64,000 nucleotides of DNA. Source: Pseudochrobactrum kiredjianiae (GTDB lineage Bacteria > Pseudomonadota > Alphaproteobacteria > Rhizobiales > Rhizobiaceae). Both the position numbers and the translations under genes were made by a program. Positions 46,995 to 55,152 of the stretch are shown piece after piece. The DNA is taken from NCBI RefSeq assembly GCF_030362795.1, contig NZ_JAUCBM010000001.1, positions 806,001 to 870,000 of the forward strand. Direction: 5' to 3'. The notes beneath the pieces were generated by a model. The model worked only from the letters and a program-made list of their open reading frames with translations. It was not told where the DNA came from and did not search any database. Every line of letters begins with the position of its first letter. Within the stretch, counting starts at the first letter, position 1.

Positions 46995-48446
46995 ATGATG
47001 AAATGTTCCGCATACCTCATGACTGCCAGAGTAGCCATAACTGCATTGCTTTTGCTTTGCTTGCACTTTGCACCAGCCTTAGCGAATGACCGCATGCTGC
47101 TCTATGATGCTGAAGGTCTTAAAATACGCGCTCATCTACAGGCCGGCCTCAACGGAGTTATAGAGAATAACTTGTTCTGGAACTTTGCGGATAGTTTGGC
47201 ACCGTCCGCAGACTACAATCCGCGCAAACAATGGCTCGAAGGTTACATCAAGCCCGGCATCAGCTTCAATAATGATCTTAATGAGCGGTTTCATTTCTAT
47301 GGTAAGGCTTCAGTGGTGGCTTCAGGAACGCTTGGAACAGATGCTTATGATACGGGCAATACCGGAAGGATCACATTGGAAGAAGCCCATTTGGGGTTGC
47401 GCACGGAGATCAGTGCGGGAACAGTTTTAGATTTTTCTTACGGGCCGCGGGAATATAAGATTGGCACCGGTATGCTGATCGCAAACGGCGGTAATAGTGG
47501 CTTTGAACGGGGCGCACTGAAATTCGGCCCTCGCAAAGCATGGAAATCTGCAGCAATTGCAAAACTGAGTTATGAAGATTTCAGTGTCACGAGTTTTTAT
47601 TTGCAACCCAATGAATTGCCAGACAGTAGCAGTAATACGCAATTACTCGGCACTGAACTGCGCTATGACTGGGGAACAGATAGTTTTGCCGGTCTTACCT
47701 ACGGCCATGTTATCAAATCGAACGCTCCTTACCCGCAAGCCGCACCTGATGGTATCGGCGCCCCGAGTATCATCCCGGATGCACGCAAAGGTCTGAATTT
47801 CATCAATGTCTATGCAATAGGAAAACCACTGCCTCATATTATTGAGAACCTGATTGCGGGTGGTGAATTCGCTTATGAATGGAATGATCGGGTTGATCTT
47901 TCCGCTTGGGCAGGACGCGTTTATGTCGGCTATAATTTTACAGATACCGCATGGTCGCCAGAATTTGCAGTCGCGTATCAAACATTCTCCGGTGACGATC
48001 CTTCCACCTCACGGCTCGAGCGGTTTGATCCTCTTTTTTATGAAGGCAATCCCAGCTCATGGTCAACCGGTTCGAAATCTTCGATGGTCTTTATCAACTC
48101 CAATGTCAGTGCTTATCTTGTTAGCTTGCGCGTCAGGCCGACGGAACGCGATACATTCACATTGCGCTATGCACATATTCGCGCCAATGAATTACGCAGC
48201 CCTATTCAGTTTGGTCAGGGTACACGGGTTGAAACCAATGACGGCGTGCCCAACCCGATAGCTGGCGTAACCAAACATCATCTTTCTGATGATGTAATTC
48301 TTGAATATAATCGTGTTTTAAATCCGCACACCTATCTTACAGTCGGGCTCAGTGCATCATTTCCTGGTTCAGGTATTGATTCAATAACACATAATAAAGC
48401 ACCAATCTGGGCCGGAGGATTTGCGAATGTTGTCGTTAATTTTTAA
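46995..48446 (+). CDS. Outer-membrane beta-barrel, porin/alginate-export-like
   Basis: A 483-residue protein. A signal peptide (to about LANA/LAND, residue 31) is followed by alternating hydrophobic-polar strands and a terminal Phe (GGFANVVVNF), the outer-membrane insertion signal. The pattern of long strands and the overall length fit AlgE-like or substrate-specific porin families. No motif fixes the solute. ATG codons at 46995 and 46998 are both possible. The following serine-hydrolase gene starts 10 bases past its stop, so they are probably co-transcribed. Confidence 0.72.
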   Translation: MMKCSAYLMTARVAITALLLLCLHFAPALANDRMLLYDAEGLKIRAHLQAGLNGVIENNLFWNFADSLAPSADYNPRKQWLEGYIKPGISFNNDLNERFHFYGKASVVASGTLGTDAYDTGNTGRITLEEAHLGLRTEISAGTVLDFSYGPREYKIGTGMLIANGGNSGFERGALKFGPRKAWKSAAIAKLSYEDFSVTSFYLQPNELPDSSSNTQLLGTELRYDWGTDSFAGLTYGHVIKSNAPYPQAAPDGIGAPSIIPDARKGLNFINVYAIGKPLPHIIENLIAGGEFAYEWNDRVDLSAWAGRVYVGYNFTDTAWSPEFAVAYQTFSGDDPSTSRLERFDPLFYEGNPSSWSTGSKSSMVFINSNVSAYLVSLRVRPTERDTFTLRYAHIRANELRSPIQFGQGTRVETNDGVPNPIAGVTKHHLSDDVILEYNRVLNPHTYLTVGLSASFPGSGIDSITHNKAPIWAGGFANVVVNF

Positions 48447-48456
48447 ATTGAATTGC

Positions 48457-49812
48457 ATGAAGAATAAGGCTTCAGCCGCAATTTTCTCAGGAGCAGTGCT
48501 GGTTGCCGCGCTGACCACAAGTTTCGGGTTAACCTTCAGCTTACAGCAAGCGTTTGCGCAAGAAGCAATCACGATGACAGCTCAACAATCTGATCCGCAG
48601 CATTTACGATGGATGGAGGGTTCTCCGCCACCGGCAGACAAAATAATCCGGCTTACCGATCCTGATTATTTTAGTTTCCCGAAATTACGCTGGACGGTTT
48701 GTCATTTTCGCGACCTCATGCCAACCGTCAATGTCAGTCGCGGCATTGGTGCGCCTGCGATAATGGAGCAAAAGCTTGACCCCGCTATTGATGCTTTGAC
48801 ATTTGTCCCTCTTGGCGGCTCCCAAACGATGACATGGGCGCAGTCACTGGAGGCCAATTATACTGATGGTATTATTGTCTTGCATAAAGGCACTGTCATC
48901 TATGAACATTATTCGGGTTGCCTCAATCAACTTGGCCAACATGGTGCTATGTCGGTTACTAAGTCCATCACCGGACTGCTGGGTGAAATGCTCGTTGCAG
49001 AGGGCGCACTGGATGAAACAGCAAAAGTAAAAGTCATTGTGCCGGAGCTGGCAGACAGCGCTTTTGGTGATGCAACGATCCGTCAGGTCATGGATATGAC
49101 GACGGGGCTGCACTATAGCGAAGATTATGCCGATCCCAATGCAGATGTCTGGATTTATTCTGCTGCAGGCAGCTCGTTGCCAAAACCGCAGGATTATCAA
49201 GGGCCTAAAACCTATTACGAATATCTGCAAACAGTGCGTAAAGAGGGCGAACACGGGGTTGCTTTTGGCTATAAAACCATCAATTCAGATGCACTGGGCT
49301 GGATCATTGCCCGTGTTACCGGAAAATCCGTAGCTACACTGCTATCAGAAAAGATCTGGCAAAAAATGGGTGCCGAACAAGACGCCTATTATACGATCGA
49401 CTCCATTGGCACTCCCTTTGCCGGTGGTGGTTTTAATGCCGGATTGCGTGATATGGCGCGTCTTGGACAAATACTGCTCAATGGCGGGGTTATCAACGGA
49501 CAACCCCTGATACCGGAAGCTGCGATTGCCAGTATTCGAGGCGGCGGCAGCAAAGAGGCATTTGCCAAAGCTGGCTATAGTCTGCTCAAAGGCTGGAGTT
49601 ATCGTGGTATGTGGTGGGTCTCACATAATGAAAATGGTGCGTATATGGCGCGCGGCGTCCATGGTCAGGCACTCTATATTGACCCAAAAGCTGAAATGGT
49701 TATTGCCCGCTTTGCATCGCATCCACAGGCAGGAAACGCAGCAAATGATCCGACTTCATTGCCTGCTTATGAAGCCCTTGCACATTATCTGTTACAGTGT
49801 GGCGCTCAGTAA
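48457..49812 (+). CDS. Periplasmic serine hydrolase, class C beta-lactamase fold (NylB-like)
   Basis: A 451-residue protein with a signal peptide ending QQAFA. The core has the SxxK motif SVTKSITGLL with nucleophile Ser, the Tyr-containing GYKTINSDALGWII, and the C-terminal RGVHGQALYIDP segment, which corresponds to the third motif in 6-aminohexanoate-dimer hydrolase (NylB) and EstB-type enzymes. It should hydrolyse an amide or ester in the periplasm, but the family is functionally broad. It is coupled to the porin-like gene upstream, suggesting that the porin admits its substrate. Start ATG 48457 is chosen by the signal peptide; the frame extends into the porin gene. Confidence 0.84.
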   Translation: MKNKASAAIFSGAVLVAALTTSFGLTFSLQQAFAQEAITMTAQQSDPQHLRWMEGSPPPADKIIRLTDPDYFSFPKLRWTVCHFRDLMPTVNVSRGIGAPAIMEQKLDPAIDALTFVPLGGSQTMTWAQSLEANYTDGIIVLHKGTVIYEHYSGCLNQLGQHGAMSVTKSITGLLGEMLVAEGALDETAKVKVIVPELADSAFGDATIRQVMDMTTGLHYSEDYADPNADVWIYSAAGSSLPKPQDYQGPKTYYEYLQTVRKEGEHGVAFGYKTINSDALGWIIARVTGKSVATLLSEKIWQKMGAEQDAYYTIDSIGTPFAGGGFNAGLRDMARLGQILLNGGVINGQPLIPEAAIASIRGGGSKEAFAKAGYSLLKGWSYRGMWWVSHNENGAYMARGVHGQALYIDPKAEMVIARFASHPQAGNAANDPTSLPAYEALAHYLLQCGAQ

Positions 49813-50056
49813 TAATTACAGGCTTGTCCGGCGTTGTTATCTGAAGAAGCATCTGGCCGTGGATTGTAGGTAGGCAATCTGCGGTCACTTGCATTTCCGG
49901 TGGCAGGGCAGCACAAGACTTTAAATCCGATAAAAACAGTGTGAATAGTTTAAAGCCTATTCAAAGGTAATGTATCGCATTTTTATAAGCTTATATTGAT
50001 GGACATTAATATTCATGGTAATTACGTCAGCCTTTTATTTATGGCTGGGGGACACT

Positions 50057-53000
50057 ATGTCGGTATTAACGGGGAATGCGCTCGCGAATGCTTGCGCGAA
50101 AAAACGAATATTAGTTAGTGATTACTTTATTGTATTAGAAAAATATAAAACAAGTAAAAAAACTAACAATAATGATAATTTAGATAGTCAAAAACGTGTC
50201 AGAAGATTGCTCGGATCTCCGCCGTTTTTTCAACTAAGAAACACAACGGCCTTACCATATCTATGTGCGTTAGGCCTCGTTTCGGCTCTGGTGAGTCTCT
50301 CAGCAATACCCGCAGCAGGCGCTGCTGATCAGACTTATAATGTAAATGGTGGGGACACCCAGACTATTAATTCAGAGATTTCCGGTGCTGATGGCTTGAT
50401 AAAATCAGGTGCCGGTATTTTGGATTTGCGTCAGACTAACAGTTATACTGGCCAAACACTGGTTGAAACCGGAACACTAAAGCTGACGGGGTTAGGCCGC
50501 ATCGCGAATTCAAGTGCAGTGATTGTTAATGGCACATTGGATACGTCTGGCGCTGGTAACGCAGTCATTAAAAATCTGTCAGGCTCAGGGCAGGTTAATA
50601 TCGGCGATAAATCGCTCGCCATTACGAATGCTAATGGCATCTTTTCCGGTACATTGAACGGTACGGGTACAATACAGCTGCAAGGTGGCACGCAGATACT
50701 GACCGGTGAAAACACTGCTGCTGTAAATGTCGGTATTACGTCTGGCGCCACTTTGCAAATCGGCAATGGCGGTACAACAGGCTCGTTGGCCGGTAATATA
50801 ACCAATTACGGTGCCGTTGTATTTAATCGCTCGGATGAGACGACTTATAGCGGTAAAATTACCGGAGATGCGACAGGATCCTTCTCGCAAATTGGTAGCG
50901 GCAAACTGATTTTGACGCAGGACAGCAGCACAAGCGGTAGCATTACGATTGGTACCGGCAGTACACTGCAATTGGGTGCTGGTGGCACGACTGGCTGGAT
51001 TGGAGTACGCGGTAACACCACAAGCGGCGCAATCCTTAATAATGGGTCTCTGATTTATAATCGCTCTGCAACCGATACCTATAGCGGTGTTATTTCCGGC
51101 ACCGGATCGGTTACACAGACGGGGACTGGTGAGCTTAGCCTGAGAGGCGCGAATACTTATCATGGCGGCACCACCATTACCGGCGGTGGCAGTGTTAATG
51201 TTATCGCAGATAATAATCTCGGCGAAGGTGGCGTCACGCTTAATAATGGTAAGCTAACAGCGGCAGCATCATTTTCGACAAATAAATATATTACGCTGGC
51301 AGGTAACGGCACAATCAATACCGCCGGGAATTCCGTGTTGACGCTGGGAAATGCTATCTCCGGTGTGGGTGGTCTGATCAAGGAAGGCAGCGGCAAGCTG
51401 GAGCTTAAGGCGCGCAGTACTTATACCGGCCAGACATTGATTAGTAATGGTACACTTGCGCTTTCGGGGCAGGGCAGCCTTGCCTCATCAAGCGGTGTTG
51501 TTGTTAATTCAATATTTGATGTTTCCGGTGTCACAGGAACGCAGGTTAAGTCTCTCAGCGGTAGCGGACAAGTTACGCTTGGTAGTGCTTCCTTTCAGAT
51601 TAATGATGCTTCCGGAATTTTTTCCGGCCGGTTTAACGGCACCGGTGCTGTCTTAGTTATGGGCGGCACACAGATTTTGACCGGTAATAATACTGCAGCA
51701 ACGCCGTTTTCAACCGGTGAAAATGCTACTTTGCAAATCGGCAACGGTGGTATCATCGGTTCGGTTGCCGGTAATATAACAAATTACGGAGCTGTTGTTT
51801 TTAATCGCTCTGACACTGTAGTTTATGGTGGTGTTGTTACTGCAAATGGTTCGTTTGCCCAAGTTGGCAGCGGTACATTGATACTGACTGGCAATAGCAG
51901 CACACGCGGCAATGTCAAAATCGGAACCGGCAGCACTTTGCAAATCGGCAATGGTGGCACATCCGGTTGGATCGGCGGCACTAATGGTTTCGCAGGCTCC
52001 ATCACGAATAGTGGTACATTGGTTTATAACCGGTCTGATAATGTGGCTTTTACCGGCAATATTTCCGGTAGCGGCTATCTTCGTCTGTCAGGCAGTGGCA
52101 ATGTGACTTTGTCCGGTGTGAATAGCTATACCGGCAATACCGATATTATGAACGGCTTACTGACGGTCAACGGGTCAGTTGCTCAGTCTGCTCTTACAAC
52201 GGTTTATAATGGGGCCAAGCTTGGCGGAACCGGCACACTTGGCAACACTGTTATCGCTTCCGGTGCGACACATGCTCCGGGAAATTCGATCGGTACACAG
52301 ATAATTGCCGGTAATTATACCAATTCCGGTATCTTACAGATTGAAGGCATACCGACAAATACAGATCGCTTAAACGTAACGGGCGATGTGAATATATCCG
52401 GTGCGATCCTTGATCTGGTTTTATCCCCGAATAATGCCGCTAATTGGCAGGTTGTAAACGGCCCGTTCACGCTGATTAATAAAGAGAGTGCCGGCGCGGT
52501 TACAGGCCAGTTTGCAAGCATCAGGAACAATCTGGTTTTCCTCGATCCAACTGTGAACTATGCGGGCGGCGATGGTAATGACGTAACGCTGAAGTTGCAG
52601 CGTAATGATATTAAATTTGCGAGTTTAGGTCGGAATTTTAATCAAATCTCCGTTGCAAATGCCTTGGATGCACTGCCGCATAGCAGTGATCTGTGGCTGG
52701 CTATGGCCATGACGAGCAATGCGGATATCGCTCGCACAGCTTTAAACCAGTTGTCGGGTGATGTGCATGCCTCATTACCTGTTGTGCTGATCGAAGACAG
52801 TCGTTTCCTGCGTGAAGCAGCGAATGATCGTTTGCGTCAGGCTGCAAAAACTGTTGGCGGAGACGCAACCTCCGTTGCAACCGGAAATACCGATACGGCT
52901 TCAGGCATGACTGTTTGGGGGCAGGGCTTCGGTTCATGGGGTGTCTGGGATGCCACGTCCAATAATGCTAAAATGGATCGCTCTGTCGGTGGTATGTTTA

Positions 53001-53722
53001 TCGGGGCGGACACTGTCGTCAATAATTGGCAACTCGGTGTTTTGGCCGGATATTCTCATTCATCCGTTGATTTGAAAGATATACCATCTTCAGCGAAGGC
53101 CGATAATTATCACCTTGGCGTCTATGCGGGAACGCAATGGGATGCTGTTGCATTCCGCACGGGACTTGCACATACATGGAATGATATTGAAACCAGCCGC
53201 TCGGTGCATTTCCCCGGTTTCTCGGATAGTCTGGAGGGTGATTATCGTGCCGGTACAACACAGGTATTCGGTGAGCTAGGCTATGGCATCTCAGCGGGTA
53301 CTTATCAGTTCGAGCCTTTTGCAAATCTGAGCTATGTTCATATCAACCGTAAATCGTTTTCAGAAGCCGGTGGTCAGGCTGCATTGTCTGTCGGATCACA
53401 ATCTCTGGACACAACATTTACAACGCTCGGTCTGCGTGCGGAAACTGTTTTTGATCTTGGTAGCGTGAGCACAAAAGCACGCGGTACTGTGGGCTGGAAA
53501 CATGCTTTTGGCGATACGGATACATTGTCATCGCAGGCTTTTCGTACCGGCAGAGCTTTTGACATCAGCGGTATGTCTGTTGCCAAAGATGTAGCCGTTG
53601 TTGAAGCCGGACTGGATTTCTCTCTGACAAAGAATGCCACATTCGGGCTTCTCTATTCCGGTCAACTCGCCAGCAAAGCGAAAGATCAAAGTTTTAAAGC
53701 CACATTGGCGGTTAAATTCTGA
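50057..53722 (+). CDS. Autotransporter with duplicated beta-strand-repeat (PATR) passenger
   Basis: A protein of about 1221 residues. The first 90 are unusual: a long, AT-rich-coded, lysine-rich stretch before the signal-like helix ending AIPAAGA. The passenger consists of autotransporter-associated repeats (GTGTIQLQGGTQILTG, NSYTGQTLVETGTLKL) in two homologous blocks of about 260 residues, the second starting 326 residues after the first. The barrel (last 280 residues, WGQGFGSWG to LAVKF) exports the passenger. ATG 50057 has GGGGGA upstream; ATG 50015 lacks one. A probable adhesin; no protease motif seen. Confidence 0.87.
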   Translation: MSVLTGNALANACAKKRILVSDYFIVLEKYKTSKKTNNNDNLDSQKRVRRLLGSPPFFQLRNTTALPYLCALGLVSALVSLSAIPAAGAADQTYNVNGGDTQTINSEISGADGLIKSGAGILDLRQTNSYTGQTLVETGTLKLTGLGRIANSSAVIVNGTLDTSGAGNAVIKNLSGSGQVNIGDKSLAITNANGIFSGTLNGTGTIQLQGGTQILTGENTAAVNVGITSGATLQIGNGGTTGSLAGNITNYGAVVFNRSDETTYSGKITGDATGSFSQIGSGKLILTQDSSTSGSITIGTGSTLQLGAGGTTGWIGVRGNTTSGAILNNGSLIYNRSATDTYSGVISGTGSVTQTGTGELSLRGANTYHGGTTITGGGSVNVIADNNLGEGGVTLNNGKLTAAASFSTNKYITLAGNGTINTAGNSVLTLGNAISGVGGLIKEGSGKLELKARSTYTGQTLISNGTLALSGQGSLASSSGVVVNSIFDVSGVTGTQVKSLSGSGQVTLGSASFQINDASGIFSGRFNGTGAVLVMGGTQILTGNNTAATPFSTGENATLQIGNGGIIGSVAGNITNYGAVVFNRSDTVVYGGVVTANGSFAQVGSGTLILTGNSSTRGNVKIGTGSTLQIGNGGTSGWIGGTNGFAGSITNSGTLVYNRSDNVAFTGNISGSGYLRLSGSGNVTLSGVNSYTGNTDIMNGLLTVNGSVAQSALTTVYNGAKLGGTGTLGNTVIASGATHAPGNSIGTQIIAGNYTNSGILQIEGIPTNTDRLNVTGDVNISGAILDLVLSPNNAANWQVVNGPFTLINKESAGAVTGQFASIRNNLVFLDPTVNYAGGDGNDVTLKLQRNDIKFASLGRNFNQISVANALDALPHSSDLWLAMAMTSNADIARTALNQLSGDVHASLPVVLIEDSRFLREAANDRLRQAAKTVGGDATSVATGNTDTASGMTVWGQGFGSWGVWDATSNNAKMDRSVGGMFIGADTVVNNWQLGVLAGYSHSSVDLKDIPSSAKADNYHLGVYAGTQWDAVAFRTGLAHTWNDIETSRSVHFPGFSDSLEGDYRAGTTQVFGELGYGISAGTYQFEPFANLSYVHINRKSFSEAGGQAALSVGSQSLDTTFTTLGLRAETVFDLGSVSTKARGTVGWKHAFGDTDTLSSQAFRTGRAFDISGMSVAKDVAVVEAGLDFSLTKNATFGLLYSGQLASKAKDQSFKATLAVKF

Positions 53723-53736
53723 TCCAACTATCAAGG

Positions 53737-53760
53737 GGCCCTGTTGTTAATGACAGGGCC
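53737..53760 (+). terminator. Intrinsic terminator after the second autotransporter
   Basis: GGCCCTGT (53737-53744) and ACAGGGCC (53753-53760) form an 8-bp GC-rich stem with an 8-base loop, 15 bases past the stop. A short T-containing tail follows. Confidence 0.6.
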
Positions 53761-53836
53761 TCGATTATCTTCGATAAAACATGCTGTTTCTGATCAGATC
53801 AGAACACACATTCTAAAGCAGGCAGAGGGTTAAGCT

Positions 53837-53876
53837 AGAGCGCCGTGTGCCAAACTTGGCACACAAAGGTCGCTCT
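53837..53876. repeat. REP-like intergenic palindrome, copy C
   Basis: AGAGCGCCGTGTGCCAA and TTGGCACACAAAGGTCGCTCT are near-complementary arms. Reversed, it matches 40763-40801 at all but a few bases. It is followed at once by a different palindrome, 53890-53940. Confidence 0.65.
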
Positions 53877-53889
53877 AACACTTTAAAAT

Positions 53890-53966
53890 TAGAGCATAAT
53901 TTCACCTTAAACTGGTCCAAGTTTAAGGAATTATGCTCTAATCTCTAATCTCTAATCTCTAATCTC
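53890..53966. repeat. Second palindrome with four 7-bp tandem repeats
   Basis: TAGAGCATAATTTCACCTTAAACT-type arms (53890-53913) pair with AGTTTAAGGAATTATGCTCTA (53920-53940, shown in part by complement; one 3-base bulge). Right after it TAATCTC is repeated four times (53939-53966). The unit resembles the AGAGCAT-type Hyphomicrobiales elements such as 30731-30834. Confidence 0.6.
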
Positions 53967-53979
53967 GCCTTAACAATTG

Positions 53980-54294
53980 TCAGGTTGAATGCGGTTCGCG
54001 CAAGTAGAGGTAGAGCGGCAGTGCCAGTGAAAGGCCAACAAAGCAGCTCGCCGGAAGAACCAACCACCAGTGTGTGACGTTGTTCTTGGCCGCATCCCGC
54101 CATGACCATATCCAAAATACGACAATGGTAATCAACACATCAGCAGAGAAGCCACCGGCTGCACCGTTTGCAAACAGTGATTGCAAAAAGAGCGGAATAT
54201 CAAGCCCGTTCAGTGCGAAAAAAGACCCGAAGAACAACCAAGGAACCAATGTTCCGATGATAGCCATAGCTAAATAAAAATTCTTGGCGTTCAT
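53980..54294 (-). CDS. DUF2834 membrane protein
   Basis: A 104-residue protein with three predicted membrane helices (NFYLAMAIIGTLVPWLFF, SADVLITIVVFWIWSW, WWLVLPASCFVGLSLALPLY). It matches the DUF2834 pattern, whose function is unknown. ATG 54294 has AAGGA upstream. It is a single gene between repeat-rich DNA and the sortase operon, in the same direction as the latter but 240 bases past it. Confidence 0.75.
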   Translation of the reverse strand: MNAKNFYLAMAIIGTLVPWLFFGSFFALNGLDIPLFLQSLFANGAAGGFSADVLITIVVFWIWSWRDAAKNNVTHWWLVLPASCFVGLSLALPLYLYLREPHST

Positions 54295-54534
54295 GTGTTC
54301 CTTACTTTCATCGCAATCATCTCAATGCATGAATATGTTATTTTTCCGGTACAGAATGTCCAGTCTATCCCTGCGTATTTACGTTAGCTGATGAATAGCA
54401 AGTGAGGTTCAAGTGGTATTCTGGAATATCCAGATATAAAGGCGATGTCTATTCTCTGAGCCATTGGTATAATTGTGCGTAATATAACACTCCGGTCATC
54501 GCTATGAGAATATCTCTCATGTCGCAGCCTCAAA

Positions 54535-55152
54535 TCACTGAATCAAACTCGCATAGACGAGATAACGAAGCGGGCCTTGCGTAATTGCATCAAAAGGATA
54601 GCAGGTTGCCAGCACCAGATGAGAGCCTGCTGCGTGAACATCAATCTGCGCCTCATCCCAATGCGCGATGGTCATTTGAGTGGCGCGATAGGTGTATGTT
54701 TTTCCGTCATCGCGGGTAATGCGAATAAGGTCGCCTTTCTCTATATCTTTGAGAAAAGCAAAATGCGTGTCGCGGTGAGCTGCATAAACCGCAGTTCCCG
54801 TTTCACCGGCTTTAGGCGTGTTCTGCAAATGGCCGGGGCCAAAAGCCAAGGCCTGTCCGCTTGCGCCATTCAGCGCGATTGCTGATGCTGCCAGACGCGG
54901 CGCTTCAATCCGCGCTACCGGCCAGATATCGGCCCATGCCCACGGCTTCACCTTTTCGCCTGTGGCAATACTCTGCGTGAAAGCGCGTTCAAGCAGGATT
55001 TGAGCCGCATAGGCTTTGGCATGGATCCACAGCCCCTGACCGAAAAGAACAAGGCCGCAGGCCATGACAGCAACAGAAAGCAGGACGAGAGGGGAGCGCA
55101 ACCATGTGCGCTCCTTTGCCGTTGTATTTTGGGTAATAAGGATACCCATCAT
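54535..55152 (-). CDS. Class GN sortase
   Basis: A 205-residue transpeptidase with one N-terminal membrane helix (residues about 20-40). The catalytic triad is His126 in AAHRDTHF, Cys184 in LATCYPFDA and Arg196 in GPLRYLVY. Family knowledge: class GN (marine proteobacterial type) sortases occur in Gram-negative bacteria with one dedicated substrate gene beside them. Here the substrate gene lies immediately upstream and overlaps by ATGA, so the two are translationally coupled. The enzyme probably acts at the periplasmic face of the inner membrane. The anchor molecule in Gram-negative bacteria is not established. Confidence 0.92.
   Translation of the reverse strand: MMGILITQNTTAKERTWLRSPLVLLSVAVMACGLVLFGQGLWIHAKAYAAQILLERAFTQSIATGEKVKPWAWADIWPVARIEAPRLAASAIALNGASGQALAFGPGHLQNTPKAGETGTAVYAAHRDTHFAFLKDIEKGDLIRITRDDGKTYTYRATQMTIAHWDEAQIDVHAAGSHLVLATCYPFDAITQGPLRYLVYASLIQ

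Noticed and set aside
46736-47095. N-terminal extension of the small secreted protein
   Set aside because: The extended start would bury the signal peptide and overlap the divergent porin gene; GGAG before 46735 supports the shorter form.
50396-52150. Direct repeat as a transposon-flanking duplication
   Set aside because: The repeat is within one continuous reading frame and follows the protein repeat pattern of autotransporter passengers.
53939-53966. CRISPR-like array
   Set aside because: Units are only 7 bases with no spacers, so this is a simple tandem repeat.
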